Assembly (NCBI GenBank): GCA_013288215.1
Contig: JABDCI010000006.1
Location: forward strand, 1 to 40,605
Direction: 5' to 3'
Source: Verrucomicrobiota bacterium
Lineage (GTDB): Bacteria; Verrucomicrobiota; Verrucomicrobiia; JABWAM01
Length of the DNA stretch: 40,605 bases
The stretch's first letter is position 1. Each line of letters begins with the position of its first letter. The position numbers and the translations under genes are program-made. Below are positions 1-7,679 of the stretch, piece after piece. The notes below the pieces were generated by a model that ran no database searches, had not been told where the DNA came from, and saw only the letters and a list, made by a program, of their open reading frames with translations.

Positions 1-178
1 AAATCTAATCTAATTTTCAAATAACCGGTTGACGTTGCTTAGGTGTAGGATAAAGTTGGCCTTCGCTGTTTCGTCGTGCGTTGCTCTGACGTGGAGATTG
101 GGTTGACGAAGGCACCCAAATTGCGTGTGCCGGGATTACGGGCCCCACAGTACCCGTAGCGATAATTGTGAGGTATGA

Positions 179-397
179 GTGAACGAGCCATTGTTTAGTG
201 AGAAGGTGCAGATTGAACGCAAACAGTTTTTTTTCGACTTAAACGAAAATCCTCGAGGCCGGTTTTTGCGAATCACCGAAGATGTTAATGGCCGCCGCAA
301 TGCCATTGTCATTCCAATCGTTGGGCTGGAAGATTTCCGGCGAATTATTACCATAATGATCGAGCATAATCAGGGATTGGGGCCAAAACCCGGTTGA
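179..397 (+). CDS. PUR-family (DUF3276) nucleic-acid-binding protein
   Basis: Encodes 72 residues that fit one bacterial PUR repeat. This fold binds single-stranded purine-rich DNA or RNA and normally works as a dimer in the cytoplasm. Visible features are a lysine/phenylalanine-rich first strand (KQFFFD, residues 15-20), the RGRFLRITE strand (26-34) and the strand GRRNAIVIP (38-46). A single helix (about 49-64) follows, giving the beta-beta-beta-beta-alpha order of the family. The GTG start is forced because an in-frame TGA sits directly before it at 176-178. A GAGG sequence at 170-173 is a plausible ribosome-binding site. The gene converges on the oxidoreductase ending at 413 with 15 nt between them. 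The exact cellular role is not visible. The family assignment is fairly sure. Confidence 0.82.
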   Translation: MNEPLFSEKVQIERKQFFFDLNENPRGRFLRITEDVNGRRNAIVIPIVGLEDFRRIITIMIEHNQGLGPKPG

Positions 398-412
398 CAA
401 TCTCTTGCTCCT

Positions 413-1405
413 CTATCGGGAGCTTGAGATCGGAATCGCTACGGGCGCGCCTTTTTTGTGCGATTCCAGGAGTGCCTGCACCACACGGACCGAATCGATG
501 CCGGATTGTCCGTCAGCGAGCGGCGGAGTACGTTTTTTGATGCTCGTCAAAAAAGATCTTAGTTCGATCAATAAAGGCTCTTCTGGATCGAATTCCGTCG
601 TATGGATATCGCCTTCAACCGCTTTCCACTCTCCATTTTCCTGCCGGTGATGATTGGCGTGAATTTTCACCTTATCCTGCTGAACGGTATAATCCACGAC
701 GACTGATTTTTCGGTTCCAACCACCAGCACCTCGCGTTTCTTAAGCGGCGAAAAATAACCCACCTCAATGGTGGCGAAAATGTCGCCATAATCGAGCCAG
801 AGCCATGCATTGTCATCCATGCCCCGACCAAGCACATCCAGGAGCCGCGCATGCACCTTTCGAGGCACCTTCCCAACGAAGTAGTTGAAGAGATCGACAA
901 AATGAATGGCATCCGCCATCGTCACGCCGGAGTCGGAACGCGGACGCTTGAAGCCGCTGAAATTGCCACGCAGCCATTTCACGTCCCCCATGAGCCGCGC
1001 GTCGACGAGCTTTTTAACGAACTGTGACGGCGGTTCGTAACGAAAAATATGGCCCACTTGTAAAATGCATTTTTTTTCCGAGGCACGCTTGACGATATCA
1101 TGGCAGTCTGCTTCGAAGAGCGCGAGCGGCTTTTCGACGAAAATATCCTTTCCGAGAGCGATCGCCTCGCAGCAGAGCGAATGATGGGTTTCGGCAGGCG
1201 TCACAATATCCACGGCATCGACAAGCGGCAAAAAATCTTTGTGATGCTTTGCCACATGATCGGGAGGCACGCCCATGTCACGGCATTTTTGAAGCGGCTT
1301 TTCATTCGCATCGACGACATAAAGGTCTGCTCCAAGCGTCAACCACGTCCGGAGATGATTCACCCCCCAACGGCCTGCACCTATGAGTAATATTTTCGCT
1401 GCCAT
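413..1405 (-). CDS. Gfo/Idh/MocA-family NAD(P)-dependent oxidoreductase
   Basis: Encodes 330 residues, a normal size for the family. An N-terminal Rossmann fold begins with LIGAGRWG (residues 7-14, nucleotide-binding GxGxxG). The family signature EKP is at 91-93, within GKDIFVEKPLAL, and supplies the lysine usual in catalysis. The C-terminal alpha/beta sheet domain follows from about residue 125. Such enzymes oxidise or reduce sugars, inositols or nucleotide-activated hexosamines in the cytoplasm; the substrate cannot be read from the sequence. It is the last gene of a nine-gene minus-strand run. Its ATG lies one base after the stop of the secreted-protein gene (TGA-T-ATG), so the two are almost certainly co-transcribed. 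Confidence 0.9.
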   Translation of the reverse strand: MAAKILLIGAGRWGVNHLRTWLTLGADLYVVDANEKPLQKCRDMGVPPDHVAKHHKDFLPLVDAVDIVTPAETHHSLCCEAIALGKDIFVEKPLALFEADCHDIVKRASEKKCILQVGHIFRYEPPSQFVKKLVDARLMGDVKWLRGNFSGFKRPRSDSGVTMADAIHFVDLFNYFVGKVPRKVHARLLDVLGRGMDDNAWLWLDYGDIFATIEVGYFSPLKKREVLVVGTEKSVVVDYTVQQDKVKIHANHHRQENGEWKAVEGDIHTTEFDPEEPLLIELRSFLTSIKKRTPPLADGQSGIDSVRVVQALLESHKKGAPVAIPISSSR

Positions 1406-1406
1406 A

Positions 1407-2288
1407 TCATTTCCGGTCTTGACTCGGCGAGCGAGCGAGAGGTGCGGTCGGAATGACTTGTTCTACCTTGTCGTCCTTTTCGAAAAGCTCTTCACCGCCA
1501 ACCACCATGGTTTCGTCATCCGACGCGGCGAACATCACGGGATTTGAGCTGACATTCGAGAAAAAGCGCGTGCTCAAATTCTTTCCATTCGGTGAGAAGG
1601 ATGTGTACGTGAAAATGCGGGTGCCCGACTGATGCAGGATGTGAATGTTTCCCTGCCGGTCGATGCGAGCCTTGGGATCCCCATAATTCACCACATCCCC
1701 GAGGGGGGTCGTGCAATAAACCCGGTGAGCCTCTGGATTTTGGATGCGCAGATAAAGCATATGGGTCTGTTTCACTCCATGAATGTGCAATGAATAAAGC
1801 CTCGGACGCACTTCTTTATTGGGATCTTTTGAATCTGCTGGCGCCGTATATTCCTGCTGCCAAATGCTCGGACTGTTGGAGATGGTGAACTTCGCAGGCT
1901 TACTGTTGACGGTTTTGCCGCGATGCGTCACCTCTGCAACCACTTGATACTCTCCAGGCTCACGGAGCAGAAATCGGGGCAGAAGGTCCACCGTGACCGT
2001 TTTCATTTCCCCTGGAAGGAGCATCAGTTGCGGCACTTTCAATTGCTTTTCGGTAGGATCGATCTGCTCATCTTCGTTGGCGGTGACGTAAAAATCCAGC
2101 CAGGACCCACCGCCGGACATGCGGCTCATGTCGATGGGTTCGGACATGTAATTGGTGATGCGAACCTGAAGTTCGATCGGTTCAAAAAGAAGGAAGTCTC
2201 GCCTCTCGAAGCGGATGTCGACTCCGACCTGTCCCCATGCCTTGGATGCGATCAGTAAAAGGAACGCCGTCCATAATGTTCGCGCCAT
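1407..2288 (-). CDS. Secreted protein of unknown function
   Basis: I do not recognise the family. The ATG at 2288 shares its A with the TGA of the upstream phosphoesterase gene (TGATG), which favours it over an in-frame start at 2318. It gives 293 residues beginning with a clear signal peptide: Met-Ala-Arg-Thr, then a hydrophobic core ending near AWGQ, with cleavage likely around residues 18-20. The mature part opens with an Ig/CARDB-like beta-rich stretch (DIRFERRDFLLFEPIELQV, then EPGEYQVVAEVTHRGKTV). A second part has short repeats of the sort seen in beta-propeller proteins (DRQGNIHILHQSG, FSPNGKNL). It is probably periplasmic or outer-surface. The charged C-terminus has no anchor. Clustering with an ABC exporter and a phosphoesterase suggests an envelope role, but that is inference. 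Confidence 0.75.
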   Translation of the reverse strand: MARTLWTAFLLLIASKAWGQVGVDIRFERRDFLLFEPIELQVRITNYMSEPIDMSRMSGGGSWLDFYVTANEDEQIDPTEKQLKVPQLMLLPGEMKTVTVDLLPRFLLREPGEYQVVAEVTHRGKTVNSKPAKFTISNSPSIWQQEYTAPADSKDPNKEVRPRLYSLHIHGVKQTHMLYLRIQNPEAHRVYCTTPLGDVVNYGDPKARIDRQGNIHILHQSGTRIFTYTSFSPNGKNLSTRFFSNVSSNPVMFAASDDETMVVGGEELFEKDDKVEQVIPTAPLARSPSQDRK

Positions 2289-3010
2289 CACTTTCCGATC
2301 TCCAGCCGCGTGGCGCATTTGTCGGGCAATCCCGCCGCCAAAATCTTCTTCTGAGCCGCCTTGATGTCGTAAGGCAGCCGTTTGAGAACAATCTGGTTTG
2401 CGATCATGTCGTAGATCACATAAGCCGCCAGCGGATTGCCATCACGCGGCTGGCCGATGCTACCGACATTGATTAAGTATTTTTTGCCAGGCTCAACGCG
2501 CAGCCTCTCGAATTGGCCTCCCTTCACCACGCCGTCGCGAATGAATGCGCAAGGCTGATGAGTATGCCCATAAAAACAAACTGCCGTGTTCTGGTAGCTG
2601 AAACTCGATGCCGCCGCCAGCTTATCCATGACATACCCCCACTTCTGGGGCATATCGAGGGTGGCGTGCACAATGGTGAACGACTCGACAAACCGCACAA
2701 ACTTCAAATTTTTCAGCCAAATTCTTTCCTCTCCGCTCAACTCCTTGCGGGTCCAACGGATCGCATCGGCCGCCATAGGCCGGAAATTGGTACATTCATC
2801 ATCCACCGAGGCATATTCATCATGGTTCCCCTTGACGACCGGGCAGTCCATTTCTTGGATGATTTTCAAACATTTTTTTGGGTCCGCGGCATAACCCACC
2901 ACGTCGCCCACACACGCGTAATGGGTCACCTTTTCACTCTCCGCGTCGGCTAAAACAGCTTCGAGCGCCTCCAGATTGGCATGAATATCCCCGAGGATCG
3001 CGTATTTCAT
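2288..3010 (-). CDS. Calcineurin-like metallophosphoesterase (YfcE/MJ0936 type)
   Basis: Encodes 240 residues with the full set of metal-binding motifs of the calcineurin-like superfamily: GDIHAN near the N-terminus (Asp8, His10), GDVVGY (about 35-40), GNHDEY (about 60-65) and a C-terminal GHTHQP. Small single-domain members are cytoplasmic dimetal phosphodiesterases acting on cyclic nucleotides, nucleotides or model substrates; the physiological substrate is unknown here. The start overlaps the stop of the preceding TPR gene by four bases (ATGA, 3007-3010). The stop shares one base with the start of the next gene. This places it firmly inside the minus-strand operon. Confidence 0.9.
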   Translation of the reverse strand: MKYAILGDIHANLEALEAVLADAESEKVTHYACVGDVVGYAADPKKCLKIIQEMDCPVVKGNHDEYASVDDECTNFRPMAADAIRWTRKELSGEERIWLKNLKFVRFVESFTIVHATLDMPQKWGYVMDKLAAASSFSYQNTAVCFYGHTHQPCAFIRDGVVKGGQFERLRVEPGKKYLINVGSIGQPRDGNPLAAYVIYDMIANQIVLKRLPYDIKAAQKKILAAGLPDKCATRLEIGK

Positions 3011-3805
3011 TGGGAATATTTAGATCTAGAGGGTTTTTCAAAGGAAGGAAAGATTCTTTGTTCAGGCGGTACATGGAGCTTTTCCTCCGAATCGCGACCC
3101 AATTGGGCGATTTTACCCCAAAGCTGTCCAGGGTCTTTTGAGTGGTCGCTCAGCCAGATTTGCTTCCATACCCCATAGGCTTTCCACGGCTCGCCGCCTT
3201 TTTCGTACAGATGACCGATCATGCGTTCTACATAATCCGGAGCCTCTTTGAAAGCCGCGGCTTTCTCCAAATAGGGAATCGCGTCCAACGGTGCCTCAAG
3301 CTTCTGATAAACAAGCCAGCCCAGGCGAAAATAGAGTTCGTAATTGTCGGGGTTGTTTTTAATCCCTTCTTCTAGGAAGCTTTTGCCTGCTTGAATCCAT
3401 TCGCGCTGCAGCTTTATGCGCATCGCCTTGTTCGGATATTTCGGATTCGTGCTCTCCGCGTAGCTTGCATTCCACGCCATGTGCCATCCGCCGAGATCCC
3501 AGAATGAAATCGAATGGGGTTGAAGAACCACTGAAAGCTCGATGGCTTCTCTCAGTTTGTACCAAACTTGGTCTTCCCAGGACCGATGGCCATTGATCCA
3601 GACGAAGTCGGCTACCACGGCGCGAAAACCACTCAGCAAAGCCACTGCCAAATTTTGTCCCAGCTTGGAACGGAGTTCGACCGAGAGCGTCGCCCCCCCC
3701 CAGTTTTAAATCCTTGTAGGAGGATTGAAGAGATTCCTCCCAAGCCCATTTTCCCGCAACGGTAATGACTCCAATCAGCAGCAGTTGGGTGAGCAACTTC
3801 TTCAC
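3007..3805 (-). CDS. TPR-repeat membrane-anchored protein, frameshifted at a G9 tract
   Basis: Two overlapping frames make one sensible protein. The first starts at GTG 3805-3803, 17 nt after the ABC permease stop. It encodes a hydrophobic N-terminal segment (VKKLLTQLLLIGVITVAGKW), then SSYKDLKLGG. At a run of nine G on the coding strand (3693-3701) the frame must change, and the other frame continues without a start (TLSVELRSKLGQNLAVALL, then FRAVVADFVW) through TPR-like helices (NNPDNYELYFRLGWLVY; APLDAIPYLEKAAAF) to TGA at 3007. Eight G instead of nine would restore a 265-residue protein. Upstream of the tract the second frame is closed by a TAA. The cause may be a sequencing error, a phase-variable tract or RNA slippage. 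Position after an ABC ATPase/permease pair suggests a partner of that transporter. Confidence 0.75.
3693..3701 (-). repeat. G9 homopolymer (coding strand) at the frameshift
   Basis: Nine consecutive C on the plus strand, read as nine G in the TPR gene. It lies exactly where the coding frame changes. Such tracts are common sites of sequencing indels, replication slippage and transcriptional slippage. Confidence 0.9.
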
Positions 3806-3822
3806 GCGAAAAACGTTCGAGG

Positions 3823-4713
3823 CTAGATTTCTTTTTCCTGGAAGATCACATAGGCGGCTGCCAGGACAGCCGAAGTATAAAATAAACCGTACCCAATCGT
3901 CTTGTAGACATAATGCATCGGCACGAATTGACCATTTACCACGGCATCGGCGATGTTGAACGCATTGAGGTCCGGCACAAAAAAGGTGATGATCGGAAGC
4001 ATGAACTTGCTCCACGACGCCTGGCTGCCAACCCAAACTTGGCGGGCGGTGCTCTCCAAATGGCCGCAGACGTAAATCATGAACGAGGCGATGACATTAA
4101 AAATGACCGAAGTGGCGAAGGTTGAGATCAAGAGGCTGATGGCACACACCATCACGACCTTAAAATAAGTCAGGACAACCGCTTTCACAAGGTTCACATC
4201 CCGGATTTGGCGAACGAGCATGTTGACGAGTTCGCGGGTGGATGCGTCAACGGCCACCGTTGGATCCGATAAGGTGGTCTGCTTAAAATAGTGCTCTGCA
4301 TAGAAAAGAAGGCCCGCAAAAATTCCCGACATCAGGAGAACCGTGAGGAAAAGCAACGCGGCCATTCCCACGAATTTACCCAAAAGAAACTCGGCGCGAT
4401 GGACGGGTTTTGCAAGAATGGGGTAGATCGTGCGGTTGTCCAGTTCCAGAGGCAAGAGTTGTGCCGTTCCGACAATCGCGATCAGCGAGCCGAACACCAT
4501 GATGGCTGCCAGCCCGAAGTCTTTGATGAACTTGACCTGTTCCGCCGGAGTGGAAATCGTGATCTGCGAAAAATAGATGGCGGTGCAAAGGACCACGATG
4601 CCGAAGAGCAGAAGAATATAGAAAAATTTTTGGCGGATCACTTCCGTCATGGTGTTCCGACCGATGGTCCACATCCGGTCGAGCGAAAAAAAGAGATGCC
4701 CAGAATTTGTCAT
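3823..4713 (-). CDS. ABC-2 type transporter permease
   Basis: Encodes 296 residues from ATG 4713, four bases after the ATPase stop. A longer in-frame start at 4854 would lie inside the ATPase gene and add an unrelated, cysteine-rich N-terminus, so it was not used. About six hydrophobic segments are visible, including FFYILLLFGIVVLCTAIYF, an alanine/leucine-rich pair in the middle and a final one near GLFYTSAVLAAAYVIF. The NosY/ABC-2 hallmark is LELDNRTIYPILAKPVHRAEF, between the second and third segments. These proteins form the membrane channel of exporters for lipids, polysaccharides or drugs, or act in envelope assembly. The cognate ATPase is immediately upstream and the TPR protein immediately downstream. 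The substrate is unknown. Confidence 0.88.
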   Translation of the reverse strand: MTNSGHLFFSLDRMWTIGRNTMTEVIRQKFFYILLLFGIVVLCTAIYFSQITISTPAEQVKFIKDFGLAAIMVFGSLIAIVGTAQLLPLELDNRTIYPILAKPVHRAEFLLGKFVGMAALLFLTVLLMSGIFAGLLFYAEHYFKQTTLSDPTVAVDASTRELVNMLVRQIRDVNLVKAVVLTYFKVVMVCAISLLISTFATSVIFNVIASFMIYVCGHLESTARQVWVGSQASWSKFMLPIITFFVPDLNAFNIADAVVNGQFVPMHYVYKTIGYGLFYTSAVLAAAYVIFQEKEI

Positions 4714-4717
4714 AATC

Positions 4718-5569
4718 TTATTTCTTGTCTTGCTCGGCCTGTCGCACGGATTGCAGAAAAAGCTGTTCCAAGGTGGTTTCGGGGTTTCCTTCGGTGACGA
4801 TGCGCGCGCCGTGTTGTGCGATTGCATCACGCACCCTGACCCGAGCGGCTTCATTCAATCCTTCACAAACAAATTGGAACTGATCCTTTCGCGCGAGGAG
4901 ATCCTTCACCTCACCTTCAAGAATCATTTTACCGTAATAAAGAATTCCGACGCGATCGCACACATCTTGAACCTGGTCGAGCAAATGGGAGCAGATCAAG
5001 ACGGTTTTGCCCATTTGTTTGAGTTTGATGATCATGTTGCGGATCTCGATCGACCCAATGGGATCAACGCCTGCCGTCGGTTCGTCAAGAAGAAGGAGCT
5101 TTGGATCATGCACGAGCGCCTGGGCGAGACCAATGCGCTGAAGCATTCCTTTTGAATAACCCGCAAGACGCCGATGGCGATGGATTTCGAGACCCACGAG
5201 TTGAAGCAACTCGCTGATTTTGTCTTCCAGCTTGCGTCCCCGCATCCCGCAAAGCCGGCCGAAGAAACGCACGGTCTCTTCCCCCGTGAGATACCGGTAG
5301 AAATAGGGGTTCTCTGGAAGGAATCCCACGCTCACGCGCGAAGCAACTTCCTCGACGCTGCGTCCGAAAATAGTGGCTTCCCCTTCGGTGGGCTGAAACA
5401 GGCTCAACACCAACTTGAGAGTCGTGCTCTTTCCCGAACCATTGGGTCCTAGAAGACCGTAAACTTCGCCTTCACGGACAATAAAATTCAACTGATCTAG
5501 GCCAACCACTTTCCGTCGCCAAGAAATTCGAAAATGTTTGGTAAGATTCTTGGTTTCAATGGCATGCAT
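4718..5569 (-). CDS. ABC transporter ATP-binding protein
   Basis: Encodes 283 residues, a normal length for a stand-alone ABC-2 exporter ATPase. Motifs in order: Walker A GPNGSGKST (residues 41-49), Q-loop region FLPENPY, signature YSKGMLQRIG, Walker B with LLLLDEPTAGVDP, and the switch histidine in ICSHLLDQV. The signature has SKGM instead of the textbook LSGGQ, which is common in this export subfamily. A C-terminal extension of about 60 residues follows the nucleotide-binding domain. It powers the permease encoded 4 nt downstream. The gap to the upstream acylphosphatase stop is 35 nt, short enough for co-transcription with the crcB group, though an internal promoter cannot be excluded. Confidence 0.93.
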   Translation of the reverse strand: MHAIETKNLTKHFRISWRRKVVGLDQLNFIVREGEVYGLLGPNGSGKSTTLKLVLSLFQPTEGEATIFGRSVEEVASRVSVGFLPENPYFYRYLTGEETVRFFGRLCGMRGRKLEDKISELLQLVGLEIHRHRRLAGYSKGMLQRIGLAQALVHDPKLLLLDEPTAGVDPIGSIEIRNMIIKLKQMGKTVLICSHLLDQVQDVCDRVGILYYGKMILEGEVKDLLARKDQFQFVCEGLNEAARVRVRDAIAQHGARIVTEGNPETTLEQLFLQSVRQAEQDKK

Positions 5570-5604
5570 GGGTCAAAAGCAGATTCATGGTCGTACAAAA
5601 AGAT

Positions 5605-5883
5605 TCAATCCTCAATATGAAAATCCTTCCACTCGCCGGTCGCAGCTTTCCATTCAATGTGTTGCTTGCGCAGGAATGACTTGAGGTGGCTTTTGTCGAT
5701 CGCGTCCAGGAAATCTTCAATCTCCGAGCGCTCTCCCTCAGCCATAAGTTCCACGCGTCCGTCGGAAAGATTTCGAACGTAACCTGTCATTGAGAAACCC
5801 ATCGCAAGGTTCCGGCATGTGTATCGGAAGCCCACCCCCTGAACTCGTCCCTCGAAAAAGACGCGTGCGCGCTCCACCTTCAT
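5605..5883 (-). CDS. acyP: Acylphosphatase
   Basis: Encodes 92 residues, the usual size, if started at ATG 5883; that start overlaps the DUF190 stop in a 4-nt ATGA. The longer in-frame start at 5967 lies within the DUF190 gene and adds an unrelated tail. The family signature EGRVQGVGFRYT gives the phosphate-binding loop with its catalytic arginine, and GYVRNLSDGRVEL carries the catalytic asparagine. The enzyme hydrolyses carboxyl-phosphate mixed anhydrides such as acetyl phosphate in the cytoplasm. Translational coupling to DUF190 and crcB is unexplained. Family assignment is secure; the link to fluoride or acetyl phosphate biology is open. Confidence 0.92.
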   Translation of the reverse strand: MKVERARVFFEGRVQGVGFRYTCRNLAMGFSMTGYVRNLSDGRVELMAEGERSEIEDFLDAIDKSHLKSFLRKQHIEWKAATGEWKDFHIED

Positions 5884-6224
5884 GGGGTTGTTTGGGGGGA
5901 GCGATAATGAATCACTTTCACGTCTTCGAGGGTAACAAGGCCGCCCTGGATCATCTCCTGAAGGCATGCCAGAAACTTGTTGATCTTTTCGGTTTCGTCC
6001 ACAATTTCAATCACGACTGGCAGATCCTCGGAAAGCCGCAGGATTTTCGCCGTGTGAAGACGGCTGGCGCGTCCAAATCCCATGGGTCCGCGGAGAACGG
6101 TCGCGCCGGCCAACCCTTCTTCACGCGCTTTCAGGACAAGCGCCTCATAAAGCGGCTGGTGTTTCCAGCGATCATCCTCGCCGATGAAAATTCGCAGAAG
6201 CTTTCCATTTTCAGGCAGATTCAT
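5880..6224 (-). CDS. DUF190 family (PII-like) protein
   Basis: Encodes 114 residues from ATG 6224. The strong Shine-Dalgarno sequence GGAGGG just upstream decides the start against an in-frame one at 6329. Family features are LRIFIGEDDRW near the N-terminus, then PLYEALVLKAREEGLAGATV, GPMGFGR and LPVVIEIVDETEKI. DUF190 proteins have a ferredoxin-like, PII/CutA-related fold and are often encoded beside crcB. A regulatory or small-molecule-binding role is inferred from the fold, not proven. It lies between crcB (14 nt upstream) and acylphosphatase (4-nt overlap). Confidence 0.88.
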   Translation of the reverse strand: MNLPENGKLLRIFIGEDDRWKHQPLYEALVLKAREEGLAGATVLRGPMGFGRASRLHTAKILRLSEDLPVVIEIVDETEKINKFLACLQEMIQGGLVTLEDVKVIHYRSPQTTP

Positions 6225-6230
6225 CACATT

Positions 6231-6238
6231 CCCTCCAG
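6231..6238 (-). promoter_or_regulatory. Shine-Dalgarno site for the DUF190 gene
   Basis: The minus strand reads CTGGAGGG about 6 nt before ATG 6224. It is one of the few strong ribosome-binding sites in the window and fixes the DUF190 start. Confidence 0.75.
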
Positions 6239-6616
6239 TTAAATAAATTTCGCGATCAAGTGACCAAGCCAAACTGCGATCAGACACAGAAACACCGAAA
6301 ACAACACGTTGCCTCCTGCATAAAGCCATTGTCTCTCCTGTACGAGGTTCAAGGTTTGGAGGCTGAACGACGAAAAGGTCGTATAGCCCCCGAGAATGCC
6401 AATCATGACGAATTGACGCCAGAGCGTTGGAACGAGGGAACGTCCGTCAGGCCCTGTGAGCGTGGAAAAAAAACCAATAATGAAGCAGCCCGTCACATTC
6501 ACCACGATCGTTCCCCAAGGAAAAGTCTCGCCGATGCGTTCCCCCACTGTCTTGGACAGCCAATAGCGCGCCACAGTCCCCAAAAACCCTCCAAAACCAA
6601 TGATTAGATATTTCAT
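6239..6616 (-). CDS. crcB: Fluoride exporter CrcB/Fluc
   Basis: Encodes 125 residues with four hydrophobic segments, the size of a Fluc subunit; these work as dual-topology dimers in the inner membrane to export fluoride. Visible family features are GGFLGTVARYWLS at the start, FPWGTIVVNVTGC with the conserved pore asparagine, and GGYTTFSSFSLQT with the phenylalanine/threonine track. It is the first gene of the nine-gene minus-strand run and is followed by DUF190, a common pairing. Upstream (6617-6706) is a 90-nt divergent spacer shared with the fucose synthase gene; no fluoride riboswitch pattern is visible there. Confidence 0.93.
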   Translation of the reverse strand: MKYLIIGFGGFLGTVARYWLSKTVGERIGETFPWGTIVVNVTGCFIIGFFSTLTGPDGRSLVPTLWRQFVMIGILGGYTTFSSFSLQTLNLVQERQWLYAGGNVLFSVFLCLIAVWLGHLIAKFI

Positions 6617-6706
6617 CCGAAATGAAAATCCTTAGAATGCAACACAGAATCCTGATGTAGGATGCAAGATATCTCCAACCGCTAAATCAAATACAAGAGA
6701 TTCCTT

Positions 6707-7660
6707 ATGTTTCGTGAAAATGATCTGATCTTGATTACTGGCACCTCGGGTATGGTCGGTTCAGCGGTCCAACGGTACTTTAAACAGCGTGGCTTCAAGC
6801 GTCTGCTCACTCCCAAGCGTCATGAAATGGATCTGATGAATCCGCAACAGGTGATGGATTACGTCGAACAACATCGTCCAGATTACGTGTTCATGATTGG
6901 AGCGAAGGTCGGAGGCATTGCCGCGAACAGTGCCGACCCGGTTGGATTTCTGAGCGAAAATGTCCGGATGGAACTCAATCTTTTCGAAGCCTGTCTCAAA
7001 CATCGTCCGAAAAAAATTCTCTTTTTCGGTAGTTCCTGCGTCTATCCGCGCGACTGCCCGCAACCAATGAAGGAGGAATATCTTTTAACGGGCCCCCTCG
7101 AACCGACAAATGAAGGTTACGCGTTGGCAAAAATCATGGGCCTCAAGCTCGCTCAATATTATCATCAACAACATCAGCTCCTGACGATCTGCCCCATGCC
7201 ATGCAACATCTATGGGACAAACGACCATTTCGATTTCCATCGCTCGCATGTGCTTTCCGCACTCGTTCGCCGCTTTGTGGACGCCAAGGATTCGAACGTG
7301 GCGGATGTCACCCTTTGGGGAACCGGATCCGCCCTTCGCGAATTCATCCATGTGGACGAAGTCGCTGACGCGATTTTCTTTCTCATGGAAAAATATGATT
7401 CTTCCGACATCATCAATGTGGGAACGGGACGGGAAGTGAGCATCCGAAATCTCGCCCTACTCATCGCCAAACAGGTCGGCTACAAAGGCGAGCTTAAGTT
7501 CGACACCTCCAAACCGGATGGCATGCCTCGCAAATGCCTCGACATCACCCGCCTTTCGCGGCTGGGCTGGAACTCTCATATCAGCTTGGAGAAAGGCGTT
7601 ACAAAAACCATTTCCGAATACCGGGAATTAAAATGCCAAGGCGTCCTCAGCCCAAGCTGA
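6707..7660 (+). CDS. fcl: GDP-L-fucose synthase
   Basis: Encodes 317 residues of the extended short-chain dehydrogenase family. The enzyme epimerises and reduces GDP-4-keto-6-deoxy-mannose to GDP-L-fucose with NADPH in the cytoplasm. Seen: nucleotide-binding GTSGMVG (12-18), GSSCVYPRDC with the catalytic serine (about 109-110), YxxxK at Tyr138/Lys142, NIYGTNDHFD, WGTGSALREFIHVDE and INVGTGREVSI; all are typical of Fcl/WcaG. No GDP-mannose 4,6-dehydratase gene is in the window, so its substrate must come from elsewhere. The gene opens the plus-strand polysaccharide region. Its promoter presumably lies in the 90-nt gap shared with crcB. Confidence 0.93.
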   Translation: MFRENDLILITGTSGMVGSAVQRYFKQRGFKRLLTPKRHEMDLMNPQQVMDYVEQHRPDYVFMIGAKVGGIAANSADPVGFLSENVRMELNLFEACLKHRPKKILFFGSSCVYPRDCPQPMKEEYLLTGPLEPTNEGYALAKIMGLKLAQYYHQQHQLLTICPMPCNIYGTNDHFDFHRSHVLSALVRRFVDAKDSNVADVTLWGTGSALREFIHVDEVADAIFFLMEKYDSSDIINVGTGREVSIRNLALLIAKQVGYKGELKFDTSKPDGMPRKCLDITRLSRLGWNSHISLEKGVTKTISEYRELKCQGVLSPS

Positions 7661-7679
7661 CATCCATTCCTTTTCTCCG

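Noticed and set aside
29..56. TTGACG-N16-TAAAGT as a sigma-70 promoter for the PUR gene
   Set aside because: The -10 match is poor and the distance to the start is over 120 nt; a chance match is likely.
6617..6706. Fluoride (crcB-motif) riboswitch before crcB
   Set aside because: The 90-nt leader shows no GGCGAUGG-like conserved core or pseudoknot pairing, so no riboswitch is called.
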